NCBI RefSeq assembly: GCF_027913215.1
Contig: NZ_CP115784.1
Coordinates: 1,798,001-1,862,000 of the forward strand
Source: Paracoccus aerodenitrificans
Lineage (GTDB): Bacteria > Pseudomonadota > Alphaproteobacteria > Rhodobacterales > Rhodobacteraceae
DNA: 64,000 nucleotides
Direction of reading: 5' to 3'
This document shows, one piece after another, positions 1 to 8,688 of the stretch. Each line of letters opens with the position of its first letter. Position 1 is the stretch's first letter. A model generated the notes under the pieces. The model did not search any database, was not told the origin of the DNA, and worked only from the letters and a program-made list of their open reading frames with translations. Position numbers and translations under genes: made by a program.

Positions 1-689
1 TCCCAATCAAGCACGGCAACGATGCGTGGTTCGTCAGGGTGGAACATGACATTGCCCAGCCTAAAATCTCCATGAACCAGCGTGTTCCGTTCGTCGTCCG
101 GCATATTATTGGGCAGCCAGTTGATCAGAGCATTAATGTCGTTATTGGGCGCCGTCGATGATAACTCCCATTGCCTGGTCCAGCGACCGACCTGTCTCTC
201 GGCAAAACCACCCGGCTTGCCAAAACCGGTCAGCCCTGCTTCCTTGATATCAATCTTATGAATTTCGGCCAGCATGCTGGCAATGGCATCGAAATATGCA
301 CGACGTTCTTTGACTGGAATTTCAGGCAGCCCATTATCATGAAAAACCCGCCCTTCGACCCTCTCCATCAAATAGAACTGGGTGCCGATCACGCTTTCAT
401 CTTCACAAAACGCGACCATCCTCGGCACAGAGACCGCCGAAGCGGCGAGTGCCTCTTGGACCCGATACTCCCGATCAACTGCATGCGCTGACGGCAGCAA
501 TTTACCTGGCGGCCGCTTTCTCAGTACCAGATGACGGTCATTTGTCTCCAGAAAGAATGTAGGATTGGATTGACCACCACTTATCTGGTGCAATGCGATG
601 TCAGGACCAACGCCGTCGACGCGCGGCACCATCCAGTCGAGCAACGAGGCGACATCAATCTCGGTCGATTGGCGGGCAGTGGCAATCAT
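1..689 (-). CDS. APH-fold phosphotransferase (ACAD10/11-type), 3' end outside window
   Basis: The reverse strand has an open frame from an ATG at 689 to the window edge, about 229 residues, with no stop. It shows the kinase-like glycine stretch SGGQSNPTF near residue 38, an LVLRKRP strand carrying the ATP lysine, and the catalytic loop VHGDFRLGNVMFHP followed by VLDW. These are hallmarks of the phosphotransferase family found as stand-alone bacterial proteins and as the N-terminal domain of ACAD10/11. Bacterial members often sit beside acyl-CoA dehydrogenases and probably phosphorylate hydroxyacyl groups; I infer this, as the neighbour lies outside the window. An IS6 relic begins 70 bp upstream, so the native promoter may be lost. 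It is not a convincing aminoglycoside-resistance gene. Confidence 0.8.
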   Translation of the reverse strand, partial: MIATARQSTEIDVASLLDWMVPRVDGVGPDIALHQISGGQSNPTFFLETNDRHLVLRKRPPGKLLPSAHAVDREYRVQEALAASAVSVPRMVAFCEDESVIGTQFYLMERVEGRVFHDNGLPEIPVKERRAYFDAIASMLAEIHKIDIKEAGLTGFGKPGGFAERQVGRWTRQWELSSTAPNNDINALINWLPNNMPDDERNTLVHGDFRLGNVMFHPDEPRIVAVLDW

Positions 690-752
690 GATTCTATCCG
701 CATGTTTGTCCGACAAGCCAACGGTTGAGCATTTTATCACTTAGGTCAATCT

Positions 753-1500
753 CTAATTTGGTTCTATCGCAAACCGATCAGCACGACACAGGTCGTTGAT
801 AAGTGTCCAGGCTTCAGGCAGCCAGTCTACAGACTGCTGAAAGGGACGTAGCTCCGGCCTCAGCTGACCCTTTTGGATCATGTTGGCGAATTCAATCCGA
901 CCGAAGGTCGAAACGATCGATGTGAAGCTCTTGAAGCAGAGCATGGTCCTCAACCGATGCTTGATAAAGCGATAATCCTGCTAAACAAATTGTTTAGGCA
1001 CTTGACCCTCACTATCCAGATCGGAATCGGGCATCCAAACCGTTTAAGCATGCGATTGATCTCGGTGATGCGCGCTGAATTTGCGCCTATTTTGTCGATG
1101 ACGATCTTGCAGTGCAGGCCGTTGTCCTCGAGCGCCCGGGCGAAGAACCTGCTGACAGCCGGCTTGTTCCGGTGCAGGGAGAGCATGAAATCCAGAGTTT
1201 TCCGTGTTTGTTGACGGCCCAGTACAGGTAAACCCACTGCCTCTTAACCCTGCTTAGGTCTCGTCTATGCGTCAGTATCTGTCGGTCGATCTTTTACGCC
1301 GGCACGAATCTTCCGTGATCAGCCCAGCATAGCGTTCCACACAGCGGCTCAGCGTCGCATGATCAACCGTGACGCCTCAATCGGCCATGATCTCCTCAAG
1401 GTCGCGGTATGACAGTGGAGCTTGGCAAGGTAGCAAAAACGCAAGAGGCAACTCCGGCCCCGATCCTGCCCTCTTGACCAATTCGCGGCACTGGCAGCAT
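753..1500 (-). pseudogene. IS6-family transposase, degenerate
   Basis: Pieces of an IS6-type DDE transposase occur in order on the minus strand but in different frames. An N-terminal stretch YRDLEEIMAD runs into a stop and continues GVTVDHATLSRCVERYAGLI (about 1300-1412). The DDE core has TLDFMLSLHRNKPAVSRFF and KIVIDKIGANSARITEINRML (about 1030-1205). The C-terminal piece FKSFTSIVSTFGRIEFANMI lies at about 890-950, and the frame reads through the terminal repeat to a stop at 753. At least two in-frame stops and two frameshifts make it inactive. Confidence 0.85.
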
Positions 1501-1556
1501 AGGGAAGTGGCTATGAAGGAGCTAGCCTTGCCGAAAGGAAAGTTTGCGACAGATCC
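760..1556 (-). mobile_element. Decayed IS6-family insertion sequence
   Basis: The ends carry matching inverted repeats: GGTTCTATCGCAAA at 760-773 and, read on the other strand from 1556, GGATCTGTCGCAAA, 12 of 14 identical and close to the IS26/IS6100 terminal repeat. The 797 bp between them is the normal size of an IS6 element. The flanking 8-mers (752-759 and 1557-1564) differ, so there is no target duplication. That is common when IS6 elements have recombined or are old. Confidence 0.85.
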
Positions 1557-1592
1557 GAGACCGAGGCTTCGTCGCAGACGGTAAGGCTATTC

Positions 1593-2246
1593 TCACAAGC
1601 CTGCCCCAGTCCAGTCCATCGGCGCGAACAGCGTAGAGCGTATTACCTCCATAAAGTTCGGAGGGTCAGCACCGCGTTCAAGATTGCTCGCCAGCAAAAC
1701 CAGCCAGGTCAGCAGCGCAAGGCAGATCGAATACGAAATGAAATAGAGCAGACGCATGACAACTGATACGGATAAACGAAGCATTAGAAGCCCCGGGGCA
1801 ACGAAACCGACAAATATCCAGACAAAAACACCGAACCCGAGGACTGCATGCCGGATATTGGAGAGATCTTGATCAACCAGGCTGGCAGAGAACTGGTCGA
1901 GCACGGGCTCATAAGGGCTGATAAAGATGAACAATGTCATGATCAGCGCCAGATACATCAGAAGATCGCCAATGATTACAAAGTGAATGCTGCAGGTCCC
2001 TTCCCGGTTCAGCCGACTGGACATTATGAAAACGACCAGAGCAAGCAGAGTGACCAACGCCCCCAGAAGCAACGCAACGCCGAGTCCGAAACGCTGCGGG
2101 GATAGCCCGCCGTTTTCAACCGCCTTCGCTGCGGGGTATATGACCTGGCTGATCTGAAACGTAATGATCGTCAGGACAAAACCCAGCACAGTAAGTCTTG
2201 ATCGCATCGTGTTGACAGCGATATCTGTTTCTTGTGGCTGCATCAT
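1593..2246 (-). CDS. Hypothetical multi-pass membrane protein
   Basis: A protein of about 217 residues with roughly five hydrophobic segments and no motif I recognise. A longer frame opens upstream, but GGTGGAG lies about eight bases before the ATG at 2246, with a second ATG at 2243, so this start is preferred. The gene begins 75 bp after the AspT-like antiporter on the same strand and could be the last gene of the gad-antiporter operon. It ends 37 bp from the IS6 relic. A role in acid or membrane stress would be a guess from context only. Confidence 0.6.
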   Translation of the reverse strand: MMQPQETDIAVNTMRSRLTVLGFVLTIITFQISQVIYPAAKAVENGGLSPQRFGLGVALLLGALVTLLALVVFIMSSRLNREGTCSIHFVIIGDLLMYLALIMTLFIFISPYEPVLDQFSASLVDQDLSNIRHAVLGFGVFVWIFVGFVAPGLLMLRLSVSVVMRLLYFISYSICLALLTWLVLLASNLERGADPPNFMEVIRSTLFAPMDWTGAGL

Positions 2247-2320
2247 GTGATGAACTCCACCCACAAGGCCGGGACACATATTGCCCCAGCCTTGAATTCT
2301 TTCGCGTCAGGGCCGGGCGG

Positions 2321-4192
2321 TCAGGAGATGACCATGGCGATATAACCTCCGACAAGTGCCAGTACCGTGGTAATGGCGTAGGTAATCGGATAGGGGACAG
2401 CGGCCACATTGCTTTGCGATTCCTCACAAATCGCGTTCAGGCCGGGTGTACTGTTGCGTGCGCCTGTTGCAGCGCCCGCTGCAATCACCGAATTCAGGTT
2501 GAAGAACTTATGCCCGACATAGAAGCCGACAAACGGTGGAACCAGGGCACCAAGCGTACCGATCAACGCAATCCAGACTACGGTAAAGCCCTGGAAAGAC
2601 TGAATGATCTTTGGACCGACATTAGCGGCGAGCACGGCAACAAACATGTTCAGGCCTATATCCTGAATGAAGGCGCGTGCACCCTCGTCCACCGGGCCAC
2701 CGAATTCGGGGTTCCGACTGCGGAAATAGGCAACAAAAATGCCGGCAAGCAGACAACCGGCAGAGGTCCCCAAAGCGAAAGGGATACCACCGATAGTGAC
2801 GCTGATAATGCCGATCAGATAACCTACCGCCATCGCAGCAGTCATATAGCTGACCTCGGTTACGGTGGTGTCCAGAATGGCCCGTCCACCCAGATATTCG
2901 GCAGCGGCTTGAACACGGCTGTCGGGGCCGACGACACGCATCACGTCGCCGAAATAGATCACAGTGTCTTCATTGAAGGGAACCTGATTACCTTGCCGGA
3001 ACAGGGCACGAAGCTGGAGCCCCATTCCAGATTCATGAGCAATCTGTTTCAGCGTCTTGCCGTTAATACCCTTTTTGCCGACCCTGATATCCGCAGCTTC
3101 CAGACCGACCTCCCGCGCCAGCGGTTCGTCCACTTCCGGCCCGATAACTTCACCGCTCTTCAGTATCAGATCATGCACATCCGCACGAACACCAACGATG
3201 TCGCTCTGCTCCAGAACCGGATCGGTTTTCAGAGGGATCGCTTTGCCATTGCGCACGACACGCAGAATCGGCGCGGCGGGGTAGCTGTCGAAAAGCTGCT
3301 GAACCGATTTGCCGATAAGCACTTCATGCTCTACGCGATAGCTGCGAATCTCCGAGGGCGAATAGCCAAGCGTCAGCGCACCTGAGGCACCAGGAACTGG
3401 GGCGGAGGCACCGCCGCTCATCTCTATTTCTGCCTCTTTCGCATCCGCAACCGGATCACGACCAAACATGCTCGGAAGATAGCGGATCAGCAGAATGATA
3501 CCGAGACTGGACAAGATATAGCTGACAGCATAGCCAGCGGCGATATTCGCACCAACCTGTTCAACGCTCATCCCCTCGGGCGGGACATAGGCGCCGCTCT
3601 GCATGGCCGAGGTGGCAACTCCGATAATAGCGGTGATGGTGTAGCTGCCCGAGATGATACCCGGCGCGAAGCCCGGCGCCATCCCGACCAGATTTACTCC
3701 GCCGACGACGATAATCCAGTTGAGCAGCCATACGATCAGGCCGATGATTATGAAAGCCTTGCCGCCGGATCGTAATCCGGCAAAAAACTGCGGCCCGACC
3801 TTCAACCCAAGCGCATACATGAACATGAGCAGGAAGATGGTCGATACAAGCCCGGGCACTGAATAAGTAATGTCATAGGCGACCTTCGCGGTCAGTGAGA
3901 TCAGAACACCGACAAGAAGCGTTCCGGCGGTCGGACCCAGCGAGATGCCCTTGAAGCTGGCTCGACCAAGCGGATAACCGATAGACAGAGCCAAAAGCAG
4001 GAACACGAATTTCTGCTTGTCCAGAAGTTCAAAGAAACCGTGAACTCCTCTTGCGATGACCGAAGGAAAGACCTCCAGAGCCGCGCCACCCGTATCCTGC
4101 GCGAGGACCGGCAAAGCAGAGGAAAGAAACGTCAAGGCGACGAGCAGAACGAGAGTGGATGAAATATGAATTCGGCGTAGAAAAACGTGCAT
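2321..4192 (-). CDS. AspT-family (aspartate:alanine exchanger type) antiporter
   Basis: A 623-residue integral membrane protein with the AspT layout. It has an N-terminal block of membrane helices, a central cytoplasmic part with two TrkA-C-like segments (about residues 270-430, including VEHEVLIGKSVQQLF and VIYFGDVMRVVGPDSR), and a second helical block. AspT carriers swap an amino acid for its decarboxylation product, making a proton-motive force and removing acid. The next gene upstream is glutamate decarboxylase, so glutamate:GABA exchange is my inference. The ATG at 4192 is chosen because CCGGAGAATGAC precedes it; longer frames run into gad. The protein is some 60-80 residues longer than AspT because of an extra signal-like N-terminus (about residues 1-33, ending PVLAQDT). 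Confidence 0.8.
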   Translation of the reverse strand: MHVFLRRIHISSTLVLLVALTFLSSALPVLAQDTGGAALEVFPSVIARGVHGFFELLDKQKFVFLLLALSIGYPLGRASFKGISLGPTAGTLLVGVLISLTAKVAYDITYSVPGLVSTIFLLMFMYALGLKVGPQFFAGLRSGGKAFIIIGLIVWLLNWIIVVGGVNLVGMAPGFAPGIISGSYTITAIIGVATSAMQSGAYVPPEGMSVEQVGANIAAGYAVSYILSSLGIILLIRYLPSMFGRDPVADAKEAEIEMSGGASAPVPGASGALTLGYSPSEIRSYRVEHEVLIGKSVQQLFDSYPAAPILRVVRNGKAIPLKTDPVLEQSDIVGVRADVHDLILKSGEVIGPEVDEPLAREVGLEAADIRVGKKGINGKTLKQIAHESGMGLQLRALFRQGNQVPFNEDTVIYFGDVMRVVGPDSRVQAAAEYLGGRAILDTTVTEVSYMTAAMAVGYLIGIISVTIGGIPFALGTSAGCLLAGIFVAYFRSRNPEFGGPVDEGARAFIQDIGLNMFVAVLAANVGPKIIQSFQGFTVVWIALIGTLGALVPPFVGFYVGHKFFNLNSVIAAGAATGARNSTPGLNAICEESQSNVAAVPYPITYAITTVLALVGGYIAMVIS

Positions 4193-4292
4193 GTCATTCT
4201 CCGGAATCAAAGGACGTAGTACCGCCTTCCTCGGAGCAGCCGGATCTTGCGGATCCGACTGCGCCGGGTTGCGACTAGTCAGTTGCGACTGC

Positions 4293-5659
4293 TCAGCATT
4301 TCGGAGATGCTTTTGCATGCGCATGAAGTTCGGGCGCTGTTGCCGTACCACCATGCTCTTCCAGGTACTGGCAGGCGTTGATGATGTCCTGGGCAAGTTC
4401 ACGAATAACCGAGTCGTTCAGATGAGGTCGTACCACGACCCGCAGTGAATTTACGCTCTGGGCATTGGCAGGCATCGAATAGGCAGACAGCACCCAGCCG
4501 TTTTCTCGTACTTTTGCAGACAGGTCGAACTCATTAAACTTGGTGACCTCATCCTTTAGCGTCAGCGCGACCACTGGTATCGTCTGGGTCTTGTTCATGA
4601 TCTCAAAATACCCGCTCTCAAGCAAAAGTTCGCGAAGCAACTCGGCATTATCGACCGTTTTCTGCATGATAACGCGATAACCCTCGCGCCCCGACCGCAG
4701 GAATTGGTAGGCCTGCCCGACAATCTGCGCAGCATTCCGGCTGAAATTCAGCGTCGCGGTCGGCGACTCTCCACCCAGATAATTAACATAGAATACAAGA
4801 TCTTCATTGAAGACTGATCGATCCCGGAAAACGACCCAGCCCAAGCCTGGATAAACAAGCCCAAATTTATGCCCGGATGCATTAATTGATTCAACACGGG
4901 GAAGCCGGAAATCCCATTCGTAGTCCGGATAAAGGAAAGGGTGAATGAACCCGCCCGATGCACCATCTATATGCATCGGAACAGAAACACCGCTACGTTT
5001 TTCATACTCGTCCAGCCAGTCGTGAATGGCCTTAAAATCGTCATCTTCGCCGGTAAAGGTCTGTCCAGCAATTGCGACGACACAAATCGTATTCTCATCG
5101 ACATACTCATCAAGCTTGTCCGCAGTCAGTCGATATTCGCCGGGCTCGAGCGGCACGATCCGCGGCTCGACGTCAAAATATTTCATGAACTTTTTCCAGA
5201 CGATCTGAACATTGCCGCCCGTGACCATGTTGGGCCGGGACGCGTCCTTGCCATCTTTTTCCCGCGCCTGGCGCCAGTTCCATTTATGGGCCAGCCCGGC
5301 CAGCATACACGCTTCGGAACTGCCGACACAGGCTGCGCCGTAAGGGGTCGCATCCTTGGGGCCGTTCCACAATTCGTGCAGCATATCCACCATGATCCCT
5401 TCGAGTTCATACGATTTGGGATACATGTCGTGATCGATATAGTTCACATGCGCATGTTGAGCCATCAATGCCTGCGCTTCTGGCTCCATATAGGTGGTGA
5501 CAAAGCTGGAAAGGTTGAGCATCGGGTTGCTGTCGGTCCAGAGATGACTTGCAACGATCGCATGAGCTGCACGTGCAGACATCCCGTTTCTGGGAAAGGC
5601 ATCGGCCTTCAGGCTTCTTTGAAACTGTACGTAATCGCTTTCGTTCGGGGTGGAACTAG
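4293..5659 (-). pseudogene. gadB: Glutamate decarboxylase, 5' end cut off by IS5 element
   Basis: This is codon 5 onward of a pyridoxal-phosphate glutamate decarboxylase (glutamate to GABA plus CO2, consuming a proton). It is recognised by HIDGASGGFIHPF and by SINASGHKFGLVYPG, whose lysine binds PLP. The IS element at 5660-6499 separates it from its start codon. Joining 6512-6500 to the base before the TA duplication (5657 downward) restores an unbroken frame beginning MDDLSSTPNES and about 458 residues long, normal for GadB. As it stands, the open frame continues 24 codons into the IS to a poor TTG start at 5729, with ATG at 5672 as the other choice. Leaky expression from the IS cannot be ruled out. 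Nothing else in the frame is damaged, so the insertion looks recent. Confidence 0.88.
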
Positions 5660-6499
5660 GCTCCAGACCCATTGATTTCGGGCTGTTTGCGTGATTCAGG
5701 CTCTGCAAGGAGACCTGATTTATGAGCAACCTTTTCTGGCTGACTGACGCGCAGATGGAGCGTCTGAAACCCTATTTCCCGAAATCCCACGGCAAGCCAC
5801 GCGTTGACGACCGGCGTGTGCTGAGCGGCATAATATTCATCAATCGTAATGGCTTGCGATGGTGCGACGCGCCGACGGACTACGGCCCCGCCAAGACGCT
5901 CTACAACCGCTGGAAGCGCTGGAGCGAGAACGGGACCTTCGCCCGGATCATGGTGGGCCTCGCCGCCGAGAGCGCCGAACACAATACGATCATGATCGAC
6001 GCGACCTATCTGAAAGCGCACCGCACGGCCTCGAGCCTGCGGGTCAAAAAAGGGGGCGCGGGCGCCAGATCGGGCGAACGAAAGGCGGCATGAACACGAA
6101 ACTGCACGCCGTCACCGACGCGAAGGGCCGGCCGATAGGGTTCTTCATGTCCGCCGGACAAGTCAGTGATTACACCGGGGCAGCGGCACTTCTGAACAGC
6201 CTGCCGGAGGCGGATTGGCTGCTGGCCGATCGGGGCTATGATGCCGACTGGTTCAGAGATGCCTTGAAAAACAAGGGGATAAAGGTTTGCATCCCGGGTC
6301 GGAAGTCGCGCAAGAAACCCGTCAAATACGACAAGCGGCGATACAAACGCCGCAACCGCATCGAAATCATGTTCGGCCGACTCAAGGATTGGAGGCGCGT
6401 CGCCACCCGATACGACCGTTGCCCCGAGACCTTCTTCTCTGCAATCCTGCTCGCCGCGACCGTCATCTTCTGGTTATGATCAAGAACGAGTCCTGAGCC
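5660..6499 (+). mobile_element. Intact IS5-family (IS427-group) insertion sequence
   Basis: The 840 bp element is bounded by imperfect inverted repeats beginning GGCTCC at 5660 and, on the other strand, GGCTCAGGACTCGTT from 6499. A duplicated TA flanks it (5658-5659 and 6500-6501). Size, TA target and a two-frame transposase fit the IS427 group. Excision of the element plus one TA restores gadB exactly, which fixes both ends with unusual certainty. Confidence 0.92.
5722..6479 (+). CDS. IS5/IS427-group transposase, made by a programmed -1 frameshift
   Basis: The first frame (5722-6093) encodes the N-terminal part: LTDAQMERLKPYFP, then IDATYLKAHRTA with the first catalytic Asp. The second frame, one base back, carries the rest: NTKLHAVTDAKGRP, LLADRGYDADWFR with the second Asp, and RRNRIEIMFGRLKDWRRVATRYD with the Glu region. 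The frames meet at an A6G run at 6046-6052 (codons AAA AAA GGG), the usual slippery site in this group. After slipping, the frame reads through RGRGRQIGRTKGG into the DDE core. Both halves are free of stops. AAGGAGACCTGATTT before the ATG supplies the ribosome site. Confidence 0.9.
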
Positions 6500-6512
6500 T
6501 AAGATCATCCAT
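6500..6512 (-). other. gadB: Stranded start of gadB with its ribosome-binding site
   Basis: On the minus strand this is ATG GAT GAT CTT A, the first four codons of gadB plus one base, left on the far side of the IS. TTTGGAGGACGCACCG lies directly upstream (forward 6513-6528), giving a strong GGAGG eight bases from the ATG. The true gad promoter should therefore lie in the AT-rich stretch above it. Confidence 0.88.
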
Positions 6513-6528
6513 CGGTGCGTCCTCCAAA

Positions 6529-6744
6529 AAAAATGCAGCCATAGTGCAATCCAAAAGCCACACCCAAGCATTTAACATGTAGATTTAGCGCTCGTTTGAC
6601 TTATGTCATTTATAATAGCGTACGATTATTACCGCCATGATAAGTAATAGATATATTTTATAAACTATTCGCGTGATGACTTCTAAGCTGAACCATTTCG
6701 TATTTTTTAATCCTATTAGAAAAATTTTTTCTCTTGATGCGGTC
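6529..6744. promoter_or_regulatory. AT-rich gap holding the presumed gadB promoter
   Basis: This stretch has no gene and is much richer in A and T than the rest of the window. It lies upstream of the stranded gadB start and upstream of where recognisable recombinase sequence begins. A promoter is expected on the minus strand, but I cannot pick one pair of -35/-10 boxes with confidence. The low GC may also mark foreign DNA. Confidence 0.35.
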
Positions 6745-7425
6745 AGAATCAAAAATTAATGGAAAGCCCGACGTCGAAGGCCGCAAACGGCTCTCTGCTG
6801 CACGTAAGGACTTCAACGAAGATTTCCTGCTCCGTGGATTCGTCAGATGTGGCTGCTGCGGCAACGCATGACTGCGGCGTGGTCGAAGGGAAAAACCAAG
6901 CACTACGCCTATTATCGATGCGAGACGCACGACTGCAAAGCAAAGAGCAAGTCGGTTCCTCGGACAAAGATAGAAGGCGCTTTTGCCGAGATCATGGAAG
7001 ACCTGTAACCTGTTCGCGAGCTCTCCGAACTCGCGAAGGCCATGCTTCGCGATGCGTGGGATATGCGCCTGGCAATATCAGATGGCGAGAAGTACGAGCT
7101 TCAGTCGCAGATCAAGAAAGTAGATCGGGAGATCGAGAGCCTATTGGATCGGATCGTTGATGCCACGAATGCATCGGTCGTCCGCGCCTATGAAGCGCGT
7201 ATCAAAAAGCTGGAGCGCCAGAAGATCGTACTTGCCGAATGGGTTGAGACAGCCGTACAGCATAAGGGATGGTTAAAGGACTGTATTGCAATCCCCCTGA
7301 ATTTCCTATCAAACCTTTGGAATATATATAAAAATGGTGACTTCGTCATGCGCCAAATGGTGCTTAGATTGGTCTTTGTGGAACCACTGATATGCGGTCA
7401 AAATAGGGCGTATAGAACCACATAA
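6745..7425 (+). pseudogene. Large serine recombinase, C-terminal half only, degenerate
   Basis: The sequence encodes the zinc-ribbon and coiled-coil tail of a large serine recombinase: FLLRGFVRCGCCGNAMTA, YYRCETHDCKAKSKS, then KKVDREIESLLDRIVDATN and a C-terminal VLRLVFVEPL. A frameshift falls near 6869, where NA must be followed by MTAAWSKGK in another frame, and a TAA interrupts the frame at 7006 before the helical tail. The N-terminal catalytic resolvase domain is absent. This is the scar of an integrated element. It ends about 50 bp from tRNA-Thr. Confidence 0.82.
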
Positions 7426-7475
7426 TTTTTGTTCCCATTCAACTACTTAGGGAAATCTTCTGGGCCAAAACGAAA

Positions 7476-7550
<75 letters not shown>

Positions 7551-7712
7551 GCCGGGTGGTCCTGGGACCGTGTGGCGCGATTTAGACGAGGGGGGGAGGC
7601 GGCGCAAGGGGCTCGTGCAAGTTTTTCATGTAGAAGCTGTGAAAAACATCCGGGTTATCTTTTTCCGCAACGCCCGCCCGATAGGGCAAGGCTCCTCGGC
7701 ACGGATACGGGA

Positions 7713-8519
7713 TCACTCGCGGATCTCGTCCGGATCGACTCCCCAGATCGTGTCCTTGCGGACCCATCCGCTCGCGCCGGAACCGGAAATGCGGCACCAG
7801 TCGAGATCGCATTTGCCAAGGCGCACAACGGCTCCACCCTCGGCCCGTGCGATCACACCGGCGTTCAGATCGGGGCGCGAGCGAAGATCAACCATATCCT
7901 GCTGGATAATGGCTGTTCGGACGCCGGAGATCAGCTGGTAATGGACCCAGCCTCCTGCGCCGTCACGGTCCTCGACCCGGCGCCAGTTTCCGAACTCGCC
8001 CACCACGCGAAGCGGCATTCCCGCATGGTTGAACACCCAGTCGATACGGTGCGACAGAGACGGTCCGCGGCGCACATTACCCTGATCGCCTTTCAGCGAG
8101 ACATAGCGCGGGATCGGCAGACGGGTTACCGGGCCCCGCATCTGCTCGGGCTTGGGGGTGGCGGGATTGGATGCGGTCGGCTGAACCGAGGCAATACGCT
8201 CGGGGCGCGCTGCGGGGCGGGTTGTCCCGATCTGGGCCTCGGCGGGAGGAGACACGGTTTCGACCGGAGCCGCCATATTCGCGACGGCGGGATCTTCTTG
8301 CGCCGGAGCGTTCTCATTATTCAGAGCATGGGCAGGCGCCAGCAACATCAGCGCCAGCACCGCAGCCGAGCAGCCCATCGCCGCCTTGACCGGAAGGCTG
8401 AGATTCCGCCATGCGGAAACAGGCCTGCTCAGCCCTGCCCTCGGATTTCCGGTCCTGCCGATTCCGTTTCTTTTCGCCATGCGATACGCACGACGGAACG
8501 ACGGAGAGATATGCGCCAT
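7713..8519 (-). CDS. SH3-domain protein, secreted or membrane-anchored
   Basis: A 268-residue protein with a basic N-terminus, one hydrophobic segment at about residues 48-66 (signal or anchor, ending PAHALNNEN), a Pro/Ala-rich linker, and two bacterial SH3-like repeats. The first includes SLKGDQGNVRRGPSLSHRID, the second VDLRSRPDLNAGVIA with LGKCDLDWCRI. Such proteins occur widely in Alphaproteobacteria and probably bind cell-wall peptides. It is transcribed toward tRNA-Thr. An ATG at 8480 could be the start instead; neither start has a textbook ribosome site. Confidence 0.75.
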   Translation of the reverse strand: MAHISPSFRRAYRMAKRNGIGRTGNPRAGLSRPVSAWRNLSLPVKAAMGCSAAVLALMLLAPAHALNNENAPAQEDPAVANMAAPVETVSPPAEAQIGTTRPAARPERIASVQPTASNPATPKPEQMRGPVTRLPIPRYVSLKGDQGNVRRGPSLSHRIDWVFNHAGMPLRVVGEFGNWRRVEDRDGAGGWVHYQLISGVRTAIIQQDMVDLRSRPDLNAGVIARAEGGAVVRLGKCDLDWCRISGSGASGWVRKDTIWGVDPDEIRE

Positions 8520-8688
8520 CTTCCCTAACCTGCCCTCTGCAACGGCTTGTGCCGTCTTGTGTTCCGCGACTTGCGCCGCCTTGCCTCAATGCCGCATCGT
8601 TTTTCTGTACGGCTTTCGGGGTCTTGTGCCTGCGCCCCGATCAAGTGCAGTTTGCAGCAAGTGACGTGAGGTTGAAAGGGAGGAAATC

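Noticed and set aside
1..689. Aminoglycoside resistance gene
   Set aside because: The fold is shared, but the N-terminal sequence and length fit the ACAD10/11-type phosphotransferases.
6759..7160. 133-codon frame within the recombinase relic
   Set aside because: It is out of frame with the zinc-ribbon and coiled-coil sequence and has no similarity of its own.
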